Of a stretch of 64,000 nucleotides of DNA, positions 1 to 12,300 are shown piece after piece (position 1 is the first letter of the stretch; the number at the start of each line of letters is the position of its first letter). The stretch is taken from assembly GCA_023053685.1 (NCBI GenBank), contig JALIGW010000001.1, forward strand, positions 230,380,434-230,444,433, written 5' to 3'. The DNA is from Diadophis punctatus similis. Taxonomy: Eukaryota; Chordata; Lepidosauria; Squamata; Dipsadidae. Position numbers and translations under genes: made by a program. Below the pieces are notes generated by a model. That model was given only the letters and a program-made list of their open reading frames with translations, ran no database searches and was not told the origin of the DNA.

Positions 1-541
1 ATCAACCTAAAGTCGAATTCATTGACTTTTATACAACAGCTATTAATTATATTGATAAGTGGTTCAGCTTGGACAATTATCTTTGCTCAACTGATTGGCT
101 GATGTTAAAAGCTAGTATTAAATATGATAAAGTTCAAAAGTCAGCTGAATATTTATTGCCAGATATTGCCATGAAAGATTCATTGTTTGATGAAACTAGC
201 GAGTTGAACTCATTGTAGAAACCTCTTCAGACGAATTTAATAATTTGCCGATTGATTAAAAATGGTCCACTTTGTTTCGAAGCAACAAATTCTTTGATCT
301 GAAAATTCTAGTTAGCATAATTTTTTCAATTCCTACGTCAAACATGGCTGTGGAAAGAGTATTTTCCCTGTGCAAGAAGCAGTGGACAGACGATCGAAAT
401 CGATTGGATGTTAAAACCGTGAAATGCTTGCTTCAAATTAAAATAAATCATTCTTCTTCATCGTGTGGCGAAATGTATAAAAAGATTTTGGGTGACGAAA
501 ATTTGCTGAATAAGATATCATCTAATAGTAAATACGTGTGA
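1..541 (+). pseudogene. hAT transposase 3' remnant
   Basis: This is the C-terminal part of a hAT-superfamily DNA transposase, cut off by the window edge. Codons 3-218 read FIDFYTTAINYIDKWF and onward before a TAG stop. A second frame (272-541) then gives the hAT dimerisation region: IPTSNMAVERVFS, followed by WTDDRNRLDVKTVKCLLQIK. The pattern of ER followed by FS and a downstream R-x-x-L helix is typical of the hAT C-terminal dimerisation domain. The stop at 216-218 and the change of frame show it is dead. The catalytic core and zinc finger lie outside the window. I cannot place the hAT family more closely. It appears unrelated to the short hAT elements further along. Confidence 0.72.
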
Positions 542-1390
542 ATATAATGTTTTATTGGCTTTGTTGGAGTAATAAACGTTATCTTGAGAAGTGCTATTTT
601 TTAAAAACTGTCCTGATTTTGGATCAAAGGTATCTGGGCACCCTAATAAATAATGATGTATTGCATATTACGATCTTAGTTTATTTTCCAACAGCATATT
701 ATGTTCAGAAGGACTTTAGGAAAACCTGTATTCTTGAGTCCAAAGAGATTTTAAAAATCACGCTGTACACTCTTTCCATGCATGTATCTGGATTTTAATT
801 TTCCTAATTGTTTTTCCTGGGTACTGCAGATCGATTGCTATCTATAGAAGACAGCTTTTTTAAAAAAATGGAAGTCAAGTGATTTTAGAAGCTTGCTGAC
901 TTATTTTTGTTGGAATATTTGGATAACCGTGTGTCTTGTGAAAATAGCAGTTCCATCCACTCTCTGCTTCTGGCATTGAAAAATATTTTGTGGAGGGGTA
1001 ATTAAATAAAAAAATATGAATATGTGCTGTACCTTTTAAAAGAATAAATCTATCAACAAGCTTAGAACATTTCACTCTAAATCAACCTGATGGATGAACC
1101 GATTCAGTTGAGTGAACTTTAAGATTAAGTGTGATCTAAACACCAGACTTCTAATACTTGTTTAGATGCACATGGTGAAATTTAGGCAGTGACATTAGTA
1201 TATCACATATTGCAAGTTTATGGGTTTGGAAAGTTGTAAGTTACCACTGAGAAACTAAAATTGTGTGTGAGAGAATTTCATGCAATGTTTCTTAACCTTG
1301 TGAACTTTCAGATGTGTAGACCTCCAGAATTCCCCAACCAGCTATGGAAAAACATAGAAGGCTCTATTTCTTTGTGGAAAGAAAAAAAAC
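542..1390. other. No recognised gene
   Basis: AT-rich sequence. Short open frames here lack any domain or family resemblance I can see. Part of it may be 3' sequence of the hAT element before it. Confidence 0.5.
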
Positions 1391-1880
1391 TACCGTATTT
1401 TTTGGAGTATAAGATGCACCGGAGTATAAGACGCACCTTAGTTTTTGGGGAGGAAAATAGGGGGGGGGGAATCTGCCTACCAGATATTCATCTGGCTAGT
1501 GTCCTTAGTCTGGTCAGCTTCAGCACATTATTTTATCCCCTGGTTAGGACTTTAAAAAACCTTCTGCGGAGAGAGTAACAATGAAAGAGCCTGCAAATCA
1601 GTAAGAGCTGGGAAGTTCGTTAGCACCTGATTAGGGCTAGAAAAAAACTTATTCGGAGCAAATAGAGCAATGAAAAAAACCCTGCAAAGACTTAGGGCTG
1701 GAAAAACATTCTTTGGAGAGAGTAACAATGAAAAAGCCTGTAAGGTAAGAGCTGGGAAGATCTGTTAGCACCTAGTTAGGGCTGAAAAAAAAAACTACAT
1801 TCGAAGTATAAGACACACCCAAATTTTCAGCCACGTTTAGGGAGGAAAAAGGTGTGTCTTATACTCCGAAAAATACGGTA
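1391..1880. mobile_element. TIR DNA element (family A), copy 1
   Basis: A non-autonomous DNA element of about 490 bp. The left end reads TACCGTATTTTTTGGAGTAT and the right end is its near-perfect inverse, finishing ACTCCGAAAAATACGGTA. The outer TA on both sides may be a TA target duplication. The motif GGAGTATAAGACGCACC is repeated just inside the left end, and GAAGTATAAGACACACC occurs again near 1800. The interior has roughly three degenerate tandem units containing GGAGAGAGTAACAATGAAA and GCTGGGAAG. There is no coding capacity. A second copy lies at 29425-30420. Superfamily not assigned. Confidence 0.7.
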
Positions 1881-1998
1881 GGTGGGATTTTTTTTGTATG
1901 TGAAGGGTTTCAACCTTTGTGTTCATGGAGTAATTTTACTCAGCCATCTTTTAATTAGCCATATTTGACAGATGAATTAGAGATTTCCTCCTCTAGAC

Positions 1999-2132
1999 CA
2001 TGTGTGTCAAACTCATGGTGTCACATTGCCATCACGTGATGTTTCGCGACATTTTTCCCATTCGTGGAGCTGAGGTGGGCATGGCCTGCAGGTGACGCAT
2101 CTGGCCCATGGGCCGCTAGTTTGACACCCCTG
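1999..2132. mobile_element. Short hAT-type MITE, TSD CTCTAGAC
   Basis: A 134-bp element beginning CATGTGTGTCAAACT and ending AGTTTGACACCCCTG, so the ends are inverted repeats of the GTGTCAAACT type. It is flanked by a perfect 8-bp duplication, CTCTAGAC, at 1991-1998 and 2133-2140. An 8-bp duplication with CA..TG ends is the hAT signature. No coding capacity. Relatives are at 32824, 55843 and 61518. Confidence 0.85.
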
Positions 2133-2454
2133 CTCTAGACCATACAGAAAGTGAAATGTGTGACAGAAGCTCCAGGTTGAATAGCGGTTAACCCATATTA
2201 ATTGAGCCAAATTCAGAAAAATTAGACAACATAATTTCCATAGTTGTCTAATCTTCTTAAACCTTACTGTATTATATTATATGAATTAAATAAAATGAAA
2301 GAAGGTAATAATGTCAAATCACTTGCATAACACAGGCAAGAAAGCAGCATAGTTGCGCTCTGTGTAAATCTTGTAGTAACATAGTGACTGAAGAATACTA
2401 GGGTTGTTGTTTTTTAATTAATATTTCACATAAGTAACTCCCATATCAATTGAG

Positions 2455-2600
2455 ATTCACAATCATCCAGGTCATGCTTGTTCCACAGGTGCTTTTTTCC
2501 AAAAGGTAATTGGACTTACTTGGGTTTTTTTCCCCTTTGAAAACGTTTAGCTTCTCATACAAGAAGTTTCTTCAGTTCCAACTGATTTTCTAAATATTTT
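2455..2600. repeat. Interspersed repeat fragment (CATCCAGGTCATG type)
   Basis: Contains ATCATCCAGGTCATGCTTG and CATACAAGAAGTTTCTTCAG. Similar motifs occur in the foldback at 43490-43645, where the sequence around TTCTCATCCAAGAAGCTTCTT is present twice in inverse orientation. Family not identified. Confidence 0.45.
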
Positions 2601-4229
2601 AAGCATTTTAAAAGTACTTGCTGATTTGTTGTGATTGATCTGTCTGATTTTTTCCTCTTGAATAGTCATTTCTACTCAATTGCAACCCTCCCGAGCTCAG
2701 TTTTCGCTGGCAGAGGCTCCATGGGCCGGTCCTTCTCTGTTTCCAGTTTTTTTAAAACTCCCAATCCACATTCAAATCAGCCTCAGTCCCTTTTTTAATC
2801 CAATAGAATCTTTTCTTCTATATCCTCTGCTATAGTATCAACAATCTTGAGAGTAACTTCTGAGTAAATTGGTCCCAAACAGCCTTAATTTCTTCAGTAA
2901 TCAAATAGTACTGCTCCATTATAATAATGGGGTCTGTTCTTCTTTAGGAATAATCCTTTGTTCTCTCTGGTTCCCTGTAGCCAGTCTTCCAGTCTCCTCT
3001 TATCATCTGTTTATTTTCCAGTCAACAAAATTTTCCCACAGGAGGATTTCTTACAATTAATTTCAAAGACTTCATATACTATTTTATAAATTTTTAAACA
3101 CCCCGCAGGAAATATTCTTTCAAGTCCATCTAATGCCTTAACTTTCCAAAATCAACATTCTAGACCTCCTTTTGGTATTTTCCCCAAATTAAAGCTTATC
3201 TTGTTAACCCTTAAACTTACTTAGAGTTTCTTTCATCCAGAGTGGAAGGAAAATCCTCTGGTGTGATACAGTTTGTCTTTCAGGAGTTTCTTAACTCCAA
3301 AGAAATCAATAATAATCAGCTTTCTGAAATAATTAAGAGAGGAACTAGACAGGCCCAGTGTCTTTTTGAAAGATGCTGAATGTGGCTTAGGCAAGATTAA
3401 TATTCCCTTAATAGGCCCCAGACCTCTCAAAGCTGCTGGGGAATGCTATTTTCTGATCTCTTCATAGGAAGAATTTGTAAGGAGCCAAACATGGGTGATC
3501 CTTGTCTTCTCCTGAATGCAAAGATGAACTCTGAGGAGTTGATCCCTTCACTAGTTCCTATACCAGCCATGTTCATCAGCTCCACAAAAAACAGAGTCAT
3601 GCTCTGTCCACCATATTGTTGCAGAAGCCCTGACAGAAGTCCATCACTTTCAAATAGTCTTTCTTAGTTCAGTATCCTCTACAGTATTGTTGATTGACTG
3701 TTGATATTTCCATTGTCATTATTTCTGCATCCTTTGTTTAGTATCCTCTGATATTTTGCTTTTTTTTTACTGTGTTTCCTGGTACCACGAGTTTCATTGA
3801 CCATTGGTTACAAAGTTTTAGTTATAGAACAGGTAGCTTAAATTAAGTTCTCACTGTTTAATTTGTTGAGATTGAAGAACTATTTGATAATTTCAGCCAA
3901 AATATATTTCGGATAATTTATTTGATAAACAAAGCAAGCTGCTGTATTTTGCAGCAATTTTCCCTTCTCCTCTTTGAAGCTGATTTTTAATGTGTTGAGC
4001 ATTGTCAACACTGACTTGGTCAGTCCATAAAAATGAATCTATTATTTGGACAAATTGCAAACGATTGAATACAAGGATAAGATTGACACCTGGCCTTTTC
4101 CAAACTCACTTTGAGTTATATTTTTCTTGAAATAAGAATTCAGGATAGAAATATATATTTTAAACTTTTACCTATTAGTCATCATCCATATTTTTCTGTT
4201 GCTAAAACTAAAATTTCTGATGATAGTGT
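2601..4229. other. No recognised gene; possibly old LINE leader
   Basis: Low-complexity AT-rich sequence with only short open frames. The 2680-3680 stretch, read on the minus strand, is purine-rich and loosely resembles the L1-like leader at 57.5-58.4 kb, but I cannot support that by a clear motif. Confidence 0.3.
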
Positions 4230-4690
4230 CATGATTGGGTTTTTTTCTGTCCTTGTATTCGTATCACCCATAATGATTTGGAACCAATGATTCTTCTGGC
4301 GGATTCAGTTGATATAATTCTTCGATCTCTTCATTTTATGATTGTTTGTTGGTGCATATACCTTTATCAGTTGAAAGAGGTAGTGTTGAATCAATTTTAC
4401 AAGTATGCTACTCATCTGAAAGTTTGTTGAATTCAATTATGCTTTCCTTTGGAATTTTTCCATTACTTTTATCATCACTTAATTTCTGTTAATACAACAG
4501 GTGGCAATACTTGATGTCAAGCGGTCCCTCATCTTTACATCTTATTTCACCTAGTCCAATTACATCCCATTTGACTTGTTCCAACTCATGCCTTAGTTCT
4601 TCCAATTTTGATACATCTCAAAGAGATCTAACTTTCATGTTTCTATATTTAAAGGCAGTCTGACCAACCCTGGTGATTCTTCTACCCCTG
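4230..4690 (-). pseudogene. LINE endonuclease (AP-like) remnant
   Basis: On the minus strand, reading from about 4680 downward, the translation contains FKYRNMKVRSL, a stop, then DVSKLEELRHELEQVKWDV followed by IGLGEIR. This matches the start of an exonuclease-endonuclease-phosphatase domain of RTE-type or similar LINEs, with the glutamate of LGE in the catalytic position. Further along, the same strand gives SDDKSNGKIPKES and NEEIEELYQLN, consistent with the later part of that domain. Several stops and lost conserved segments show it is an old relic. The family placement (RTE-like) is inference. No reverse transcriptase follows. Confidence 0.5.
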
Positions 4691-4953
4691 CCTTCAAACA
4701 CATTTTCCCATGGCTCTAGGAAGTGGTTATCTGATCTCCAGGCTATGAGAGATAGGTTGTGCAGTTGCTAGTCATGGAAGGTTGCAGACCAAAATCTATC
4801 ATGCTGGGCCAATATAGATTTGGAATTGTACTTCTACTAGTGGTGCATGACTTATTACATTAATGTGTGGCTTATTCTGAACCAATCTAATTTCAATAAT
4901 AGCTGTAAATTACTTTTTAATGTGGGGGATTCGTCTATCTACCATCTAGTGGT

Positions 4954-5004
<51 letters not shown>

Positions 5005-5100
5005 GGATGGATGGATGGATGGATGGATGGATGGATGGATGGATGGATGGATGGATGGATGGATGGATGGATGGATGGATGGATGGATGGATGGATAGAT

Positions 5101-5155
<55 letters not shown>

Positions 5156-5166
5156 GATGGATAGAT

Positions 5167-5237
<71 letters not shown>

Positions 5238-5250
5238 GGATGGATAGACA
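4954..5250. repeat. GATA / GGAT compound microsatellite
   Basis: Tetranucleotide array of about 300 bp. It begins with GATA units, changes to a GGAT block near 5003-5095, and returns to GATA with interruptions (GATGATGGATAGATGATA near 5150). GATA-rich arrays are characteristic of snake genomes (Bkm-type repeats). Open frames across it are artefacts. Confidence 0.95.
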
Positions 5251-6110
5251 GGCAGATGGAGCTGATTTGTCTTGTTCCAGTTCTTCCCTGATTTATTTTC
5301 TGAACAAAGGCTTATTTTTAATGCAGCCTTGCATCTGAAGAAAACACAAATAAACCCCAACAGCAAGAGTTAGGGGGTCCTGAGAGTATTAGAGTCAATT
5401 TGATTTTTGCAAACCATATTATGTAGGATAATGCAGCATAAAGATCTGAAACAATAGTCCTGCAATGCAGCAATGTAGGAATCAGGAGAGAAGAAGGGGG
5501 GGGAATCCAAAGAGACAACAGCTCCCCCCCCTGCACCATTTAGAGAACTATGTATTTGGGTCATCTAGATCCTAAAATAGAATATCTATGCTGTTTCTTC
5601 AATACACTTTCAAGTATTATTTAAAGAAAAGACAAAGCCATAAAGAAACCTGAGCAAATATTAATAAGAAAATAATTTAAATGTGATCTTATCCTTGTAT
5701 TTCATTATTTTGTGAGCACTATTTCAAAAGCCAATTTAGGGAAAGAGTTTCTCTGCTGACTTTCTTGTAGTCTGGATAAGGGCACAAAAATTAGTTGCTG
5801 AAATTCTTTTAATGCAATGCAGTGTGACAGCGTAGTCATTGTCTCCAGTATTTTTCATTTTCAAGAAAGAGGTAAGAATATCACAAGAGAAATGATGTAG
5901 TAAAAAGGGAAATTTTGGAATCAGATTTGTAGAATAGTGCATTAACCTAGATTGTAAGATATGCATTGATGTGTTACTGTTAAATAAGGTTTTCAGATAG
6001 TACCGTAAGTTGCATAATCAGTCTGATTTCTGAACATAGCTTTATTTCTCTCCCCTCCCCCTTTTTGGTGAGAGGGATGGATGTGCGTATTTGTCTGTGT
6101 GAAGCAAATA
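5251..6110. other. No recognised gene
   Basis: AT-rich sequence between the GATA array and the piggyBac element. No domain, terminal repeat or repeat family recognised. Confidence 0.5.
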
Positions 6111-6114
6111 TTAA

Positions 6115-7160
6115 CCCATAACCACAGACCCGCATTCATAGTGACCGCAACAGTTTTCCAAAATGCTCGGAACATCCCTATTTTTAGAAATGGACCATTC
6201 CGGGTGCGAATAGCCTTTGTTTTCCCACCAATAAGAGTGTATACAGCATCGCGCTTGCGTTAGTTATTTGGTGTTTTCTGTAGCAGCATTTGAATTTGAG
6301 TTTCGGTCATTTTGACCACAGATCTTTGTTAACATTTTAAAAAAAATAATGTTGGGGCCAAGTTTTCCGCCAAAAAGAGTGCAATTTGGTGATCCAAACT
6401 TCAAAGAAACTGTTCTAAAATGGCATGAAGAAGCAGAGAGTGATCTGAGTGAAGTGGAATCGGATTGCGACAAAAATTTTGTAATAGACAATGAGGAACC
6501 CACCACCGCCACCAATTCTGACATCAGTGATGATGAAGCTCCCGATGAAATTGATGACCAGGTACAATCTACGTCTTGCAATAATTTATATGGCAAGAAC
6601 AAATTCAAATAGTCTTCTGCACCTTTTGGAAGCAATAGATCCAGAACCGCTAGTCACAATATTGTAGTGCAATTACCTGGACTATGGCCAGCAGCTACAA
6701 ATCTTGGAAATGCACCTACTCTCCTAGATATTTGGAAATTATTGTTTTCTGAAGAAATTATTAGCACCATCATTCAGTGGACCAATGTAAAAATTAGAGC
6801 AGAAAGATTGAAGTTCAAGGATGGAGAAACAAAAAGTGACCTGTGCAATGTGGATTTGATAGAGATCAATACATTTTTTGGTTTACTGCTCTATACATCA
6901 ATTTTTAGATCCAACCATGAAAACGTCGAATGTCTTTTTGCTGCTGATGGAACTGGTCGAGAAATTTTTAGATGTGTAATGAACAGAAACTGATTCGCTA
7001 ATTTGTTAATTTGATCAATAAATGAAAATTTTAACTATGCAAAGTAAATTTAACAACATATCCCACCTATTATTTTCATAGATTAAGAAAATTGTATGAC
7101 GTTCATTATGACCTCATGTCTGTAATAGCATAGCCAAAATAATACGTCTGTGGTTAAGGG
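6115..7160 (+). mobile_element. Internally deleted piggyBac element
   Basis: A roughly 1.05-kb element bounded by TTAA at 6111-6114 and TTAA at 7161-7164, the target duplication specific to piggyBac. The ends are inverted repeats: left CCCATAACCACAGAC, right GTCTGTGGTTAAGGG, which differ at one of 15 positions. It holds the 5' part of a transposase gene and then jumps to 3' terminal sequence. The catalytic aspartates are missing, so it can only have moved with help from a complete copy. Confidence 0.85.
6349..6993 (+). pseudogene. piggyBac transposase, N-terminal part
   Basis: N-terminal part of a piggyBac-family transposase in one reading frame, interrupted by TAG at 6610-6612 and ended by TGA at 6991. 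The first 87 codons are acidic and disordered (ESDLSEVESDCDKNF, ISDDEAPDEIDD), as usual for this family. After the stop the frame continues with LPGLWPAATNLGNAPTLLDIW, then LIEINTFFGLLLYTSIFRSN, matching the start of the DDE_Tnp_1_7 domain. The final TGA follows NRN and looks like a CGA codon changed at a CpG. Full transposases are near 550-600 residues, so well over half, with the DDD catalytic triad and C-terminal cysteine-rich region, is absent. Confidence 0.8.
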
Positions 7161-7164
7161 TTAA

Positions 7165-7605
7165 GGAAAAAATGAGGAATTTACAGAAATATTCCTCACT
7201 AACAGTCCCTTTCATTAGACTTACATGTATATTAATTTCATTCTTTAACATTAATTACACCAAATCAGTTTTCTGATAGTAAAAAAAGAATCATCATGCT
7301 GTGATGAGGAAAAACAGAAAATTAGATTGGTGTTAGGATGAGGTGGATCCAATCCTTGCGGCCCTGGAAATCCAGCTGCTATAAAAGCCAGATAGATGTT
7401 TAATAAAATTGTGCTCATCCACGATTTCATTATGGATAATAGGGCAGACCTGGATTGCATTACCAAACCTGGCAGGGTGAGGGAGGAGGATGTGTTCTTT
7501 CTGAGATCTGCACAGAAAAGGTTTGGGTCTGGCACCAGCCACAGTCTCAGGGAGAGGGAGCAACCATTGTCATCTGGGAGATGCTGTTGGTGAGTTTTTG
7601 ATGAG
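7165..7605. other. No recognised gene
   Basis: Nothing identified. Small open frames on both strands overlap one another and show no family resemblance. Confidence 0.45.
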
Positions 7606-7607
7606 TA

Positions 7608-7815
7608 AGCCACTTTTGTGTGGCGGTTAAGGTGCTGAACTAGAAACAGGGGTCCATAAGTTCTAGTCCTGGCTTTGGCATGAAGCCAGCTAGGTGACCT
7701 TGGCCAATTATTCTCTATATCCTAGGAAAGAGGCAGGGCCAAACCACTTCTGAAATCTTGCTAAGAAAACTGCAGGGGCTTGTTCAGGTAGTTAACAGGA
7801 GTCAACAATGATTGA
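7608..7815 (+). mobile_element. tRNA-derived SINE (glutamine/valine-like head), type 2
   Basis: Head contains GTGGCGGTTAAGGTGCTGAA (box A-like) and AAGTTCTAGTCC (box B-like), followed by TGGCATGAAGCCAGCTAGGTGACCTTGG. The same body occurs in interrupted copies at 38798-39290 and 51853-52570. Diverged and without a clear TSD. The tRNA of origin is not certain. Confidence 0.65.
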
Positions 7816-8597
7816 AGGTACGTGCATGCTACACACACACATACATCTGTGTAAACATGCACAGAATTCAGTCTGCTAGAAAATTGTGGTAGGCATAAAG
7901 CTTGATGTTGTATAACAGATGGAGAGCTCTATCTGATGTAGGAAAACTTCATTAATGTCAGTTCCTAGCCTCATCCTATCAGTCTCTGCCCAGTTGCAGT
8001 AGGCATAAAATATTGTGTTGAGAGATATGTTGAATCACAATTTATATTTTGATTTCTGCTAAGAATGCAAAAGCAACTGTTCACAATATTGAAGAGTCTT
8101 GTGAAGGAAGAAACAATATACTGGGAAAGACTTGCATTCTTCTTTGTTCTCTTTCTGTGCAATGAGCAAGATTGTGTGAAAAGTGCTTTCATGGCGCTTT
8201 TAAGCATATTTTAACAGGATTTCTGAAAATGTTCCAGGCGAAACTGCTGTAAACTCACTCTGGTGTCATAATTCCACCCTCAAATCTGCGAAATAATCAT
8301 AAAGAAGAAAATACTACTAAAAACGTTGAGATGCACTTTATTTAAATGCAGAATCTATCATGCTTTGTAGAAGTGTTTTCAAGCATGATAGACTTTTTCT
8401 TGTACCATGCTGCTTTTTTGTAGTTGGCTCAGTAAAGTTTGCTCGTGTAAGAGTTCAATCTTGAAAACATTTGTTTCCCTGCTCATATTAGGCCACTCAG
8501 TTTTGAAAGTCCCAGCTATTTATCATCTGCTTAGACTCTGAAGTTACCAGATCCACAATGTGCTTTCCTTGTGGTAAATATAGGAAAACTCAGTTTC

Positions 8598-8598
<1 letters not shown>

Positions 8599-8673
<75 letters not shown>
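8599..8673. repeat. TG dinucleotide microsatellite
   Basis: About 37 uninterrupted TG units. Confidence 0.97.
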
Positions 8674-8674
<1 letters not shown>

Positions 8675-9207
8675 GCAGTGTCTCTAGGCATATGGTTATT
8701 CAGCCCTAGTACAAAAAACAGTAGTAAGGCTTGCAGAAATAGAGATGGTATTTGAGATGGAAATATAGTTGTCAGGTCATATATTTTCCTTAAGAAAAAA
8801 TCTAAGACTTTATGAGACTCATACTAATTTATTTGGTAATTGTACATCAAATGAGGGTGACAGAATTACCGCAATCTATACCATCATAGCAATCCACTAG
8901 AAATTAAACTGGCATCCTGGCAATTCATAAGAGTTCTCAGTTAATCAGTTTTCCATTGCCTTAAAGAGAAATCCCTATAGCCAAAAGGAGATTAATAGAC
9001 TTATAGAAATGTGTAGATATTCAGCAGTTGGGTGACTTATGCTGCATAACAGCCTCCCTACCCAAGCTCCTTAAGCTGAATCTTGGTTAGTTTTAAAACC
9101 TCTGCATTAATTGAACTAGGGGAATTTAATCTGCTTTCTCTGGGCATGGATTTTGAGGTGGTTCAGAGGTTCTGTTCTTATTGCTAAATCTCTTATTACG
9201 CTGCTGC
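8674..9207. other. No recognised gene
   Basis: Unique-looking sequence before the ATT array. Nothing identified. Confidence 0.45.
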
Positions 9208-9325
<118 letters not shown>

Positions 9326-9396
9326 CAATTGTATCACAGCGGCCAGTTGTTTCGCCGGATTTGGCATTGATTACTAGTCGAGCCCCACCCAGGGGC

Positions 9397-12300
9397 CTAG
9401 GACGTCATAATGTATTTTCGAAGTATATGTGCGGAACCAAGCAGTGCGGCTTTCTGCATTTGACTGATGGTGATTTTGTCAATTTTGAGCTGTTTTAAAT
9501 GTAATTCCAGTGCTTTTGGGATAGCACCCAGTGTTCCAATCGCCACTGGAATTACCACTGCTGGTTTGTGCCATAATCGTTGAATTTCGATTTTTAAGTC
9601 CTGGTATTTTGCGATTTTTTCGTGTTCCTTTTCATCGACCTTGCTATCACCTGGTATTGCAATGTCAATGATAGTCACCTTGTTTTTCTCGACCAGCGTG
9701 ATGTCTGGTGTATTATGCGCCAGTACCTTGTCTGTTTGTATACGAAAATCCCACAACATCTTGACCATCTGATTTTCAGTGACTTTTTCAGGCTTGTGTT
9801 CCCACCAGTTTGTAGCAGTATGGATGTTATAATTTTTGCATAAATTCCAGTGGATCATTTGTGCAACAGAGTTGTGCCGTAATTTGTAATCAGTCTGCGC
9901 GATTTTCTTGCAGCAGCTGAGCACATGGGCTACAGTTTCATCAGCTTCCTTGCATAATCTGCATTTAGCATCATTTGAGGATTTATCAATTTTGGCCTTT
10001 ATGGCATTTGTACGAATTGCCTGTTCTTGTGCGGCCAGGATCAATGATTCTGTTTCTTTCTTTAAAGTACTAGATGTTAACCATAACCAAGTTTTTTCAC
10101 TGTCCACTTTGTCTTTTATTTTTTCCAGAAATTGGCCATGTAATGCTTTATTTTGCCAACTCTCCATTCTTGATTTTATCACATTTTTTCTGTATTCTTG
10201 TTTCGTCTGTTGGACCTTCAGTAGATTTTTGTTCTTTACTTCAATTAATAGATGTTCTTGACTTTCTTTTAAATAATCCGCCAATGCATGCTTTTCTTCT
10301 TCAACTGTTTGCTTTACTTGTAGTAGTCCTCTGCCACCTGATTTTCTGGGCAGGTAAAGTCTATCAGTGTCACTACGTGGATGTAAACTGTAGTGCATTG
10401 TCATTAGTTTTCTGGTGTTTCAGTCCAAAATGTCCAAATCAGCTTGTGTCCAGTTAATTATACCAGCCGTGTATCTTATGACTGGTATTGCCCAGGTATT
10501 CATGGCCTTGATGATGTTTCCACCATTTAATTTAGATTTCAAAATTTTCCTAACTCTGTTGGTGTACTCTCTTCTGATGATAGTTTTCACTTCTCCATGT
10601 CTGATGTTATCCAACTGCAGAATGCCCAGATATTTATAGGCTTCATTTTGATTGCATTTAATTAATTGGCCATTGGGCATTTCAATTCCATCACATGTAG
10701 TGATTTTGCCCCTTTTCATAGATACAGTGGCACATTTTTCCATGCCAAACTGCATTGAGATATCTGTGCTGAATATTAGGACTGTGTTAGTCAGTGATTG
10801 GATTTCTATTTCTGACTTTCCATACAGTTTCAAATCATCCATATACAATAAATGTGAAATTTTTTCGGCGTCTTTGGCTATTTGGTATCCAAGTTTCATT
10901 TTTTTTAAGATTACTGATAGTGGGATCATTGCGATGATGAAGAGGAGGGGTGAAAGTGAATCTCCCTGAAAAATTCCTCTCTTGATATTAACCATTCCAT
11001 AGTTCTCATTCCCTACTGCCAACTCAGTTCTCCATTGTTTCATCACTTTTTCAGTGAATGATGTAATATTTTTGCTGATGCCAATAGTTTCTAAGCATTT
11101 GATGATCCAGCTGTGTGGCAGTGAGTCGTACGCCTTTTTGTAATCAATCCAGACCATATTCAAGTTCGTTTTTCTGTTCTTACAGTTTTCTAGTATCATT
11201 TTGTCAATTAGGAGCTGATCTTTTGTGCCCCTGCTCCTTCTTTTGTTGCCTTTTTGCTCTACTGGCAAGATGTTATTTGTTTCCAAATAATCCATTATGT
11301 TATCTGCAATTATCCCGGTGAGTAATTTGAAGGTTGTTGGCAAGCATGTTATTGGTCTGTAGTTTCCAGGTGTTGTTCCTTTAGTTGCATCTTTCTGAAT
11401 CAAGTATGTTTTTCCAGTTGTCAATCATTCATCAATTTGACCATTTTGTAGCATTTTGTTCAGTTGCTTGGCCAATATTGCATGCAAACTGGTCAGATAT
11501 TTGAGCCAGAAACCATGTAATTGGTCATTTCCAGGTGATGTCCAGTTCTTTACTTTTTTTACTCGATTTTTGACCATCTCAGTTGTTATTTCTAATACTT
11601 GCATTTGCTTCTTGCCAACACTTTTCTCAAAGTCTTGTATCCACTTTGCTTCCTTATTGTAATCCTTTGCATTTTCCCACAGTTCTTTCCAGAATTCAAC
11701 TGTGGCTTGCTTTTCTGGTTTTTCACTTTTGAAATTGTCATTCGCATTAAGGCTTTGGTAGAAACGTCTTTGATCTGATCGAAATTGCTGATTTTGCTTG
11801 TACTGAATGATTCTTGCATCATATCTTTCAATTTTTCTGGCTATTGCTGTTATTTGCTGTTTTACAATTTCAAGTGCTTCTTCAATTTTCCTTGTATCAA
11901 GCCTGTATCTTCTGGCTAATTGATCCATGATCTTGCTATTTTTTAGCCGTTGTTCATTCATATTTTTTAAATTGCTAGCATCTGTTCTGAGTTTTTTTAT
12001 TTTTTGTTCCAGTCGAATTTTCCACTTTGGTTTTGATGCTTTTTCTGCCTTGCGACTATGTGCTTTGATTTTAATACCTAGTTCATTAGTGACTATTGCA
12101 GCTGCACTGTACATTAACTGATTTGTTTCTAAGATGGATGCCGATTCAATTGTTGAAAGTACTGCATTAACCATTCTCATTATAGGTGCCAAGTTTTTCT
12201 TAGGCACAGTTTTTAATGATGGTAAACGTTGCCTTTCCTCATTAGACAGTATATGCTCCATGATTTTGTCCTTCAATTCCTTTTGTTTTTGAGTTAGTTC

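Noticed and set aside
4935..5366. YLSI-repeat protein
   Set aside because: Direct translation of the GATA/GGAT microsatellite.
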